This document shows, piece after piece, positions 15,767 through 23,844 of a stretch of 64,000 bases of DNA. The notes beneath the pieces are model-generated. The model made no database searches. It had not been told where the DNA came from and saw only the letters and a program-made list of their open reading frames with translations. Position 1 is the stretch's first letter; each line of letters begins with the position of its first letter. Source of the DNA: CBDVBE01 sp964543525 (GTDB lineage: Bacteria; Fibrobacterota; Chitinivibrionia; Chitinivibrionales; JANQEN01); assembly GCA_964543525.1 (NCBI GenBank), contig CAZIYW010000005.1, positions 1-64,000 on the forward strand, read 5' to 3'. A program made the translations under genes and the position numbers.

Positions 15767-16633
15767 TTATTTATTTCTGACAGTAAACTTTAGCAAATTT
15801 TCCAGGAATACAGGATCGTCCTTAAAAAACGTTTTTACCGATTGTTTATAGAATTCGATAAAATCGCTGCTATGCTTATAGGGGCTTGTAACCTCAAATG
15901 CCTGTAAAGAATCTTCCACCCATTGCGGTTCGGTTTCAATTCCAAGGAATCCGGCCATTTCCTCAAGGGTTGCCCGGTTAAAATCATGCTCAAAAAAGTA
16001 GAAAAACCGATCCGGAAATTGCCTTTTAAGATCTAAAAACCAGGCAAATTCTTTAAGTATTGCAGTAAGAACACTTTTTGGGGAAAAATCATGCAATCCT
16101 GTAAAAAGGGTCGCTTTGCCCTTCAGATTTGACATCGCACAATCGAGCGGGTTTCTTATGGGCATAAGAAAACGTAATAGACGGTTTCTTTGAAAGTGCT
16201 CGGATAAGTTGATATTATTTTTTCGTATAAAGTTGGAAACTCGTAAAGATTCTTTCCAGAAAAAGCAGTGTATAGAATTTTTTATCAGGGAATTGCCATA
16301 TCTGTTTTGGTAAATTCGTCCAATTACATGTTTATCATCAAATGCATGCGATAAAGTTATTGAACCGCCATAATCTGCCCTTGAACCGCCTATTGAGGCT
16401 TTAATAGCAAATGCTAAAAAATTTTTGAATGTCTGCAGGTTATTATGCAATAAAAAATTACGATTGTCCTTTGTCAGAATTCGTATACCTGCATGATTCA
16501 GAACCTGACAGTTCGGATGCAGGAAGAGAATTGAAGCGATCAGCGTGGTAAGGTTTCTGTAAGGTCCCAGTGCTATACAAACGGTTTTAAGATTACGAAG
16601 ATCAATTTTTTGCAGATTCGGACTCTCAGACAT
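15767..16633 (-). CDS. sulfotransferase-like protein with degenerate P-loop
   Basis: This 288-residue protein aligns in outline with sulfotransferases: a first strand and loop VCIALGPYRNLTTLIASIL (about residues 34-52), HPNCQVLNHAG, and a 3'-phosphate-like segment RFLMPIRNPLDCAMSNL. The usual PRSGTS/T loop is replaced by GPYRNLTT, so the Lys/Arg and Ser/Thr ligands are only partly kept. It may be an active divergent member or a non-catalytic relative. It sits in the leftward operon between GT41 paralogue 3 and the DxD transferase. Base composition is more AT-rich than its neighbours, which could mean separate acquisition. Confidence 0.6.
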   Translation of the reverse strand: MSESPNLQKIDLRNLKTVCIALGPYRNLTTLIASILFLHPNCQVLNHAGIRILTKDNRNFLLHNNLQTFKNFLAFAIKASIGGSRADYGGSITLSHAFDDKHVIGRIYQNRYGNSLIKNSIHCFFWKESLRVSNFIRKNNINLSEHFQRNRLLRFLMPIRNPLDCAMSNLKGKATLFTGLHDFSPKSVLTAILKEFAWFLDLKRQFPDRFFYFFEHDFNRATLEEMAGFLGIETEPQWVEDSLQAFEVTSPYKHSSDFIEFYKQSVKTFFKDDPVFLENLLKFTVRNK

Positions 16634-16763
16634 GATTCGGTTTGTTTATCCTTTATTGTTTAGTTGTAATCAAAGTATGTCTGGCGATAAAATAGCACAT
16701 TACTTTTATTTGAGCAATTACATTTTCTAGTTCACCAGGGATGCCGTTATTTGGAACAGATAA

Positions 16764-18530
16764 TTAGTTTCCTTTATTTTGACTGTTCCGGTACATATCA
16801 ATAAAAGTGTCTTCAAGATTTTTTGTAAATTTTTTCCCGTCGCACAATTTAGATGATAGTAGAGTCTTTCGTAAATTCTGCCGCATTCTGTCTAACAGAG
16901 CGACATCCTTTGAAATGTTGATCGCTTTGGTAATATACTCTGGGGCAGAGGAGGCGATCAGCTCCACCTTGCCAAGATTGGACAAAATGGAATAACCCAC
17001 ACGTCCTGCATGACGATTTCCTATAAGGGTAATGACCGGCACGCCCATAAGCAGTGATTCGAAGGTAGTGGCGGTTCCGTTATAGGGAAATGTGTCAAGT
17101 GCGATATCGATATTGTTATATTCCCTGAGATGATCTTCCTGTGTATAGCTATGCCCTTTAAATTGGAGTCTGTTCTCCGGGATGCCTCTTTGAATAAATA
17201 ACTCCCGGAATCGCGTGAGGGTGTCATTATCAGCAAAGGGCTTCGATTTCAGCAGCAGTTGTGAATCCGGAACAGCATGTAGCAGATCAGCCCAGACCTT
17301 AATTGTATAATCATTGATTTTTGATAGATTGTTAAAGGAACCGAAAGTAACAAAGCCGTTTTTTAATGCAGGTGTGGGGTGTACCTCCGGTGCCGTGTCC
17401 GGAGGACGATAACAGAGGAAACAGTCCGGCAGGCGGACGAGCCTTTCCGTATAAAACCGGTCATACCTTTCCGGATCGGCAAAGGAATCCGTCAATCGGT
17501 AGTCCATTGTTGAAAGTCCCGTAGTATTGGGATAGCCCAGATAGCTTACCTGAATCGGCGCCGGCTTTTGGAGAAACAGGGTGAGCCGGTTATCACCCGA
17601 GTGCCCTGCCAGGTCTACAAGAATGTCGATGTTGTCTTTTTGTATCATCGAGATGACAGCCTTATCTCCAACGTTGTAAATGGAGCGCCAGGTGGAAGCG
17701 TGGGATTTAATGCGATCCGTTATCTCATCGGAAGAAGGATTGTCTGCATAACAGACTATAGTAAATTTGTCGGCATCATGATTCTCGATAATCGGTTCTA
17801 TAAAGTAGCCCACTGAATGAACTCTGAAATCGCCGGAGATATACCCGACATTGATGGTTTTGTTTTTCGTATCACGCTTCAACGGAGGTTTAATTTTTTC
17901 TTTCACGAGGTGTGAAAAACGGCGTTCATAATCCAGATGCCTGTTAAATAGTTCTTCCGGGTCATTTGAAGTGTAATTGAGGCAGAGAAGAAGATTTGAG
18001 GCGGCGAGGTTGTTTGACGGATTCAACTCAAGAGCCTTGAGGTAGTATGATTGTGCAGTGTCAATGAAACCCTGTGCTTTGTATATATTGCCCAGGTTGA
18101 TATAGGCGTCGGTGAAGAAGGGGTTTTTTGAAAGAATAAGCAGACACAGTTCTTTCGCCTGTTTCAGGTTTCCCATAGTGCCGAGTATTACGGCACATTT
18201 ATTCATAGCATGCAGATTGTGCGGTTGCAGCCTGCATACTGCTGAAAATAATTTCAGAGCATCGGAGAAGCGACCTGTTTCCAGAAGAACAGAAGCGTAG
18301 CTGTACAGTATTTCCGGATTTTCGTTCGAATTATCTGCTGCTGACTTGAGGTGGTTTATGGCGGTTGCGGTATCTCCTTTTTGAAAGGCAATAACCCCCA
18401 GGAGATGAAGCGCCGCCGCATTGCCCGTATCCGTATCAAGTGCCTGACGGCAATAGTTCTGTGCCTGATGAAGGTCTCCTTTTTTTAAAGAACTTTGAGC
18501 GGCGCGTATTAGTTCTGAAGTTGACTGCAT
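16764..18530 (-). CDS. TPR - GT41 glycosyltransferase (SPINDLY/OGT-like), paralogue 3
   Basis: The 588-residue protein has about five TPR units (residues 5-190) and a GT41 catalytic region. Diagnostic segments are GYISGDFRVHSVGYFIEP, DILVDLAGHSGD, SYLGYPNTTGLSTMDYRLTD, GSFNNLSKINDYT and DTFPYNGTATTFESLLMG, followed by HAGRVGYSILSNLG. One of the conserved Thr residues of the NGTTTT stretch is Ala here. It lies 31 bp downstream of the GT2-sulfotransferase fusion and upstream of the sulfotransferase-like gene. Its catalytic part looks closest to paralogue 1, and both share the HSVGYFIEPI segment. Confidence 0.9.
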   Translation of the reverse strand: MQSTSELIRAAQSSLKKGDLHQAQNYCRQALDTDTGNAAALHLLGVIAFQKGDTATAINHLKSAADNSNENPEILYSYASVLLETGRFSDALKLFSAVCRLQPHNLHAMNKCAVILGTMGNLKQAKELCLLILSKNPFFTDAYINLGNIYKAQGFIDTAQSYYLKALELNPSNNLAASNLLLCLNYTSNDPEELFNRHLDYERRFSHLVKEKIKPPLKRDTKNKTINVGYISGDFRVHSVGYFIEPIIENHDADKFTIVCYADNPSSDEITDRIKSHASTWRSIYNVGDKAVISMIQKDNIDILVDLAGHSGDNRLTLFLQKPAPIQVSYLGYPNTTGLSTMDYRLTDSFADPERYDRFYTERLVRLPDCFLCYRPPDTAPEVHPTPALKNGFVTFGSFNNLSKINDYTIKVWADLLHAVPDSQLLLKSKPFADNDTLTRFRELFIQRGIPENRLQFKGHSYTQEDHLREYNNIDIALDTFPYNGTATTFESLLMGVPVITLIGNRHAGRVGYSILSNLGKVELIASSAPEYITKAINISKDVALLDRMRQNLRKTLLSSKLCDGKKFTKNLEDTFIDMYRNSQNKGN

Positions 18531-18561
18531 GACTATTCTTCCGGGGTGAAGTTAAAACTTC

Positions 18562-20133
18562 TTATTTCCTTCCCATACGAACACCAATAGATTGTGATTT
18601 CAGGATGTTATACAATTCTTTAATATTTTCTGGCAAGGCAGCAGTATCTTCTTCAGAGAATTGATGGTGATTTAAATCTTTTTCAAAGAAACCGTTTATA
18701 TTCTTTTTCATTTCATCGCGGGAGAGCGGTGACTTCAGTACACGGAGAATATCGAAAAAATCGTCATCAAGGTTATACATAAGGCTGTCATAGTCTACGA
18801 CAACAGCCGGTATATGTGCAATGCTGTCTATCAAACGGATGTTATAGATATACCAGAGATTCAGCCCAATCTCTATGGATAGTTTATTGCGTTTGTTAAG
18901 TGAACTGGCAACGCCGAGTGGATGCCTGAAACAGATAACCACATATTTCAATCGTGTGCAGTATTTCTTCCACAGGTCAAGGGTCAGGCAGAGGCGGGGA
19001 TCCTTTATAATTGAGCCTTGGAAGGTCCGGTTAAACCGGATAATCTGATCTTTTACACTATCTTCCAGGTGTGCAATTGCTTCGGGCGAAGGTGGATTAT
19101 ACCAGGCCCCGCCGGCAGAGGTAAGCAGGGTGTTATTAATAAGTACCGTATCCAGATTTTCAAAGTGGCCTTTCCGGTTGTCGAATTGAGGTTGATTAGC
19201 ATTAAGCATGTCTGTGGCGTTTCCCGGAGAAAAGCCGCATTTGCTCAGGAGCCCGGCTATGCAGCTTGTTCCGCTCCGGTGCATACCTGTGATTGCAATA
19301 ATAGGGTTATCCATTACCTTGCCTGAGTGGTGCAACTGAGGGGCTCCGCTAACTTTCCCGAGATTAAATACATAATGGTAAGTTTTCGGTTGTAACAGGG
19401 TATTCAACGGGAAGCTGTCAAACGGCGCCCGATTGACTGGATCCGGTTTTAATGCGGTACAGGAGACCGGAAGTTGCTCTTGGTACTTTTTGACAAATGC
19501 ATCTCCGTATGCTTTCCAGCTCTCCTTGAACGCACCTCCTGAGAAGTGTTTTACAAGAATATCGGTGGTGACAATTATCGTATGGGTTTTCCTTATTTGC
19601 ATGCAGATGTCGAGATCGTAGAAATGAAATTTGTCAAAGGTCTTTTCATCGAACTGTATAGTGTCAAAGAGTTCTTTTTTCACGGCAAAAAAGAGGCCGT
19701 CAACAGCAACGACTTCAGAATCGACTTCTTCTTCAGAGAAGACGGTTAATATACATCTGTTTTCTTCCGGAATTTCATGAACCACCTTGCCTTTAATAAA
19801 AGGACGGCCCGCGGCGACCCAGAAGGGATTATCCCGGAAAAGATACTGTGTTCCCGCTACACCGATACAACCAAGTGATGAATCCGCATCAAATTTTTGT
19901 AACAGTTTTATTCCCCAGTTCTGCGTGATAAAGAACACATCCTCATGGACAAAAACGATAATATCACCGGTTGCTTTTTTTACTCCCAGGTTGTATGCGG
20001 CACAGATGCCGAAAGAACTTTTTGTATTGTCAATCCTCAGATACTCATGCCGGCAGCCGATGGAAGCCGCTATATGCTTGCTGTGTATGGTATTTGAAGG
20101 ATCGGTGTTTGAACAGACTACTACGCTTATCAT
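18562..20133 (-). CDS. bifunctional GT2-like glycosyltransferase - sulfotransferase fusion
   Basis: The protein has 523 residues. Residues 1 to about 230 form a GT2-like domain of the Glyco_tranf_2_5 type: ISVVVCSNTDP at the start, FGICAAYNLGVKKATGDIIVF, an HED acidic motif at 63-65, the DGLFFAVKKELFD block at 145-157, and DLDIC near 173. Residues about 275-523 form a sulfotransferase with the loop GMHRSGTSCIAGLL at 283-296, KDPRLCLTL, and a 3'-phosphate segment VICFRHPLGVASSLNKR. The halves are joined without any frame break, so this is a true fusion. It sits between a GT4 gene (30 bp upstream) and GT41 paralogue 3 (31 bp downstream). Together with the fusion at 333-2087 it argues for sugar transfer directly coupled to sulfation. 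Confidence 0.85.
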   Translation of the reverse strand: MISVVVCSNTDPSNTIHSKHIAASIGCRHEYLRIDNTKSSFGICAAYNLGVKKATGDIIVFVHEDVFFITQNWGIKLLQKFDADSSLGCIGVAGTQYLFRDNPFWVAAGRPFIKGKVVHEIPEENRCILTVFSEEEVDSEVVAVDGLFFAVKKELFDTIQFDEKTFDKFHFYDLDICMQIRKTHTIIVTTDILVKHFSGGAFKESWKAYGDAFVKKYQEQLPVSCTALKPDPVNRAPFDSFPLNTLLQPKTYHYVFNLGKVSGAPQLHHSGKVMDNPIIAITGMHRSGTSCIAGLLSKCGFSPGNATDMLNANQPQFDNRKGHFENLDTVLINNTLLTSAGGAWYNPPSPEAIAHLEDSVKDQIIRFNRTFQGSIIKDPRLCLTLDLWKKYCTRLKYVVICFRHPLGVASSLNKRNKLSIEIGLNLWYIYNIRLIDSIAHIPAVVVDYDSLMYNLDDDFFDILRVLKSPLSRDEMKKNINGFFEKDLNHHQFSEEDTAALPENIKELYNILKSQSIGVRMGRK

Positions 20134-20163
20134 ACCGGGAACCTGACTGATATTTGTATTATC

Positions 20164-21813
20164 TCATTCATTGCTCTGTTTTAGATGTATAAGAGAGTAT
20201 TTTGCCAGCCATAACAGCATATATAGTATATTATCCCGCTGAATTGATTTCAGGGAAAAATGTTCAAGAATATCGGCGACAGATACTGATTTCTGCAATA
20301 GAACAGACAAAATTTCAGTTATGGTATCGTTGTCCAGTAAACTGCTGATGTCGGTATAAGGTACGGGTAATATTCCCGATTGCACCGCTCTCCTTCCTTC
20401 TGGAGTTATTGAACATTCAGTGTCACTGCCGATAATGCCGGTGGGATAATGACTGAACGTATAAAGATAATCGTTTGCAAAAGGGTTTTTTGATATGGAT
20501 ACTTCTCCGGTATATGAGACGGACTGTTCATGCAGCTTGCTCCATAAAGATTCGTAGGAGGCAATGATATCAGTCCAGAGATATTTCCGCACTGTTTTTT
20601 TCTTTGCTTCTTCCCCCATGACGCGGCGTTTTGTTGTATCAGTAACGAGTTCCAGAAGATGATTATACAGCGCTTCGGTATCGACAACCATGCACTGTGA
20701 AAGCATGAGCTGAAGAGTACTGAAATTCATAATGTCGGACAGTTCCGCCAGTTGAAAAGCGTCGGTCCAGAGTGTCGGTATTTTGTACCCGGTACTGCCG
20801 TGTGTTACGAGTTCACTGTAGCCGTTAATATCGGAGACCACAGCCGGCAACCCCGCGGCCATTGCCTCGATAACAGAGATACCAAACGTCTCCTGTAAAT
20901 TGTCACTGAGCGAGATATATACATCCGCGGCGCCATAGAGATATGGTTTTAATGCATCTGAGAAATTGGTAATAAGGTGTACAGAATGTTCCTCTCCGCA
21001 TTCAGCAATAATTTCCCTGACCAGTTTTATTTCTCTATTATTTGCCCCTCCCGCAATAATAAGGCGAACAGGTTTATCTGAAGAATGTTGCATAACCCTT
21101 TGAAAGGTTTTTAACAGTGGATAGAGATCCGCTTTCGTTTGTGGGGACAATCTGCCGATAGTAAGAAAAATTATTGCCTCAGTCGGGAGTGAAAGCCGTT
21201 GTCTGGCTGATGATTTGTCGGGGATTTTAAGCAGTCTGGCATCTATACCGAGCGGGATAATTTCGGTATTTCCCTTGAATGCAGGGGTGAAACCCACATT
21301 TGCTATAGTCTTCTGTAAATTCTGAAATACTTTATCCAGAACTTTTTTACCCGCATTGCTTGAACAGATTATAGTATCATAGGGTAAAAGCGGAGCGGTA
21401 CAAATTTTGAATGCATGGTAATTCGTTTCTATTCCATTAAGTGAATGGATTAGGCCCGTGATTGGGAATTTGTTTTTTGCGTAGGCGTTGCGGAAATAAA
21501 CCAGACCCGGAAAGAAATAACCCCACCCGCCGAGGTGGAATACATGGTATTCAGTAGTGGTAATCTTTTCTTTAAGATTATTGAACAGATAAAGCTGAAT
21601 CTTTTTCTTCCGGTTTTCCGGCAGCGATTCCTGCTGCAGCCTGTTTTTGGTTAATATAAGGTGATTTACACTCAAGCAGAACAGGTGAAACTCGTCAAAA
21701 TTGCCGACAGACAGCAGGGCCTTGAAAAATTCATAATTTGCTACATGCCTGCCAAGCTTGTAAGCATTTTCACCGGTTTCAACAAAAGGATAGATTGTTC
21801 CAAAGATTTTCAT
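20164..21813 (-). CDS. GT4 family glycosyltransferase with C-terminal extension
   Basis: This is a 549-residue GT-B enzyme. The Glycos_transf_1 core is clear: FLTIGRLSPQTKADLYPLL, RLIIAGG, and the donor-binding SVIEAMAAGLPAVVSDINGYSELV with the conserved Glu and Gly, then the STGYKIP segment. The last 110 residues (after KYLWTDIIASYESLW) are an extension with no recognised domain, predicted helical and acidic. It is 15 bp from the pyruvyltransferase gene and 30 bp from the GT2-sulfotransferase fusion, so all three are probably in one operon. It probably extends a glycan in the cytoplasm. The linkage is unknown. Confidence 0.85.
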   Translation of the reverse strand: MKIFGTIYPFVETGENAYKLGRHVANYEFFKALLSVGNFDEFHLFCLSVNHLILTKNRLQQESLPENRKKKIQLYLFNNLKEKITTTEYHVFHLGGWGYFFPGLVYFRNAYAKNKFPITGLIHSLNGIETNYHAFKICTAPLLPYDTIICSSNAGKKVLDKVFQNLQKTIANVGFTPAFKGNTEIIPLGIDARLLKIPDKSSARQRLSLPTEAIIFLTIGRLSPQTKADLYPLLKTFQRVMQHSSDKPVRLIIAGGANNREIKLVREIIAECGEEHSVHLITNFSDALKPYLYGAADVYISLSDNLQETFGISVIEAMAAGLPAVVSDINGYSELVTHGSTGYKIPTLWTDAFQLAELSDIMNFSTLQLMLSQCMVVDTEALYNHLLELVTDTTKRRVMGEEAKKKTVRKYLWTDIIASYESLWSKLHEQSVSYTGEVSISKNPFANDYLYTFSHYPTGIIGSDTECSITPEGRRAVQSGILPVPYTDISSLLDNDTITEILSVLLQKSVSVADILEHFSLKSIQRDNILYMLLWLAKYSLIHLKQSNE

Positions 21814-21828
21814 TCTTTTCTCATTCTA

Positions 21829-23142
21829 TTATTCTTTAAGAAATATTTCTACAGCTTTTTTACAGAATGTCCTGTTGTAATTAAGGGATAATTCCCGTTT
21901 TTTTTTCAGGTGCGTTGCAATGGCGTCTCTTCGTACAAGAAGTTTTTCAAAAGCATTTATCAGAACGATTTTTTCAGTAACGTCATTCTGATTCAGGCAG
22001 TATTCACGGAGGTTAATAGTCTCCATAAAGGCGTCTACCTTAGTATTGTATGATACACCGATAAAAGGTACACATCGACCTGCTGCGAATATAAGACTGT
22101 GCCCTCTCATACCTATTGCCCCATAACACGAATCGTAGATGGTAATAGCCTCGCGGGCGGTATGGGGTATAATGCAGGTGAAACCCTTTGCAGTAATATG
22201 CTCCGCCAGAGGAAGATCATCCGCGGAGTCATGCAGAATGAAAAGAGGGAAAAAGTCATGGTGAAGAAGCCAGCCGGCAAAATCAGTAAAAGCAGTAATA
22301 AGTCCCGAATGTAAACCTTCCCTACAGGAGCGACATGTTATTGATAAACCAATAATATTTTTAGATGCAGGGATATTCGGTTTATACCATGAAAGTGGCT
22401 CAAGAAAAGCCGACGGACATGGCACGAGGCTTATATCCCGGTTGCCGTATTCCTCAAGAATATTTATGGTCCACAGATCGCGGGCGCTTTTCAGGCTGAT
22501 GTACCTTTGGAAATCAGCAACATGCTTCAGGAACGTGTTATCCAGTTGCCAGACCTCGTTGTCGGAGTATTCGCTGTTGAACCCGATTGCATAGGTAACC
22601 GTGGGGAGCGACAGCTCCTCGAGTTCAGTTGATGATAACGGAAAATACCAGCCGGAAGCAAGTGGTTGTTTGAAATACAGCCCTCCTCCGCCTATGACGA
22701 TACCGGATACGCTTAAAGGAAGAGCCTTGAGTTGAGCCAGTGTGTCGGTGCGGCAGGAAAGGGTACAAAAGAAAAAACAATCCATAAGAGAATGAAACAG
22801 AGCCCGTATTCCGGCAGCAGAGCCGGAGTCACCTATGTTGGTGGTGTTTGGAAAATAATGGAGGAGGTACTTTCTATCAGGTGGTGTAAGGTTGTTTCTA
22901 ATTTGAAACCGTTCTATTTCCCGGTTAATTAAAGCGTTAGAGTCATCGTACTCTACCGCTTTCGTATACCAGTCGGCGGCATGGGTGATTTCTCCCATTT
23001 CTTCCAGGCATTTACCTGCCATGAAACTACTGAATGCAGGATTCTCCATCTTCTCAACAAGGAGGCAGAATTGCTCAAATGCCTGCTTATACCGCCTCTC
23101 CTGGAAAAGAGAGTTTGCCGTTTGAATTGTAATCGCTGCCAC
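21829..23142 (-). CDS. TPR-fused polysaccharide pyruvyl transferase
   Basis: The 437-residue protein has two TPR-like helical repeats in its first 75 residues (AADWYTKAVEYDDSN is the clearest). A PS_pyruv_trans domain follows: LLHYFPNTTNIGDSGSAAGIR, VIGGGGLYFKQPL, IIGLSITCR and GAIGMRGHSLIFAAGRCVPFIGVSYN. Members transfer pyruvate from phosphoenolpyruvate to a sugar as a ketal (CsaB/WcaK class); some relatives are GT-like. The start is GTG at 23142 with a short GGA upstream. It is the first gene of the leftward run ending at 14927. A TPR head on this family is uncommon and suggests that it recognises a protein acceptor or partner, like the GT41 enzymes here. Confidence 0.8.
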   Translation of the reverse strand: MAAITIQTANSLFQERRYKQAFEQFCLLVEKMENPAFSSFMAGKCLEEMGEITHAADWYTKAVEYDDSNALINREIERFQIRNNLTPPDRKYLLHYFPNTTNIGDSGSAAGIRALFHSLMDCFFFCTLSCRTDTLAQLKALPLSVSGIVIGGGGLYFKQPLASGWYFPLSSTELEELSLPTVTYAIGFNSEYSDNEVWQLDNTFLKHVADFQRYISLKSARDLWTINILEEYGNRDISLVPCPSAFLEPLSWYKPNIPASKNIIGLSITCRSCREGLHSGLITAFTDFAGWLLHHDFFPLFILHDSADDLPLAEHITAKGFTCIIPHTAREAITIYDSCYGAIGMRGHSLIFAAGRCVPFIGVSYNTKVDAFMETINLREYCLNQNDVTEKIVLINAFEKLLVRRDAIATHLKKKRELSLNYNRTFCKKAVEIFLKE

Positions 23143-23283
23143 AGTATTTTCCGGAAAACAGGTTGCCTATAATAAATATTCTCTAAAATTAAAATAAGCA
23201 TCCTTTGCGGTTTTTACAACACTTCTTTTCTTAGGATTTTATCATAGGATTTTTTCACTGACAGGTATCTGCACTTAACAAAC

Positions 23284-23305
23284 GCTTCTCAAACGGAAGC
23301 TTTTT
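23284..23305 (+). terminator. hairpin with T-run upstream of the Cys-cluster gene
   Basis: GCTTC (23284-23288) pairs with GAAGC (23296-23300), and five Ts follow. It lies in the divergent spacer and no rightward gene ends before it. It may be an attenuator in the leader of the gene at 23437, or chance. Confidence 0.25.
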
Positions 23306-23436
23306 AAAAAAGTAGATACCATAACTGTCGCTGCTTTGAACTCTTATTAATGGTGTATGAATTTATTTTTAATTTTTAAACAGTGAATACTAATTATCTT
23401 TTTAATTATAACTGCAGATGAAGGTGAAAAATAGTA

Positions 23437-23835
23437 ATGAGTGGTCTGGAACCAAAAAGGGAAAGAGACTGTATTCTTTGTAAAGCAAAATGCTGTCGTC
23501 ATGTTGCTACGGGAATTGATACGCCCACTTGTAAAAGGGATTACGACAACATCCGGTGGTATTTGATGCATGAAAATGTCCATGTGTTTATCGACATGGA
23601 CGGTGAATGGACGATAGAATTTTTTACCCCATGTAAAAATTTATTGCCGGATAACACCTGTGCGATATATTCTGAACGTCCCCGGGTATGCCGCGATTAT
23701 CCCGCTGCGGATGAAATGTGTGAGTATGAAGATGATGAGCCGCCTTATAAGGAACTCTTTACAACTGTAGAAGAGTTTGAATCCTATCTTCAAAAAAGAG
23801 GGATTGAATGGCGCTGGAAAAGATTAAAAAGCTAA
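23437..23835 (+). CDS. YkgJ-type cysteine-cluster protein
   Basis: The 132-residue cytoplasmic protein has the Cys pattern of the zinc/iron-chelating YkgJ family. CILCKAKCC is near residue 12, then C in FFTPCKNL and CAIYSERPRVCRDYP. Cysteines and the central RPxxCRxYP motif are intact, so metal binding is likely. The biochemical role of the family is not established, although some members sit with flagellar or protein-maturation genes. It stands alone on the plus strand and converges with the giant TPR gene only 9 bp away. It shows no operon link with the glycosylation island. Confidence 0.82.
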   Translation: MSGLEPKRERDCILCKAKCCRHVATGIDTPTCKRDYDNIRWYLMHENVHVFIDMDGEWTIEFFTPCKNLLPDNTCAIYSERPRVCRDYPAADEMCEYEDDEPPYKELFTTVEEFESYLQKRGIEWRWKRLKS

Positions 23836-23844
23836 TTCCCGATA

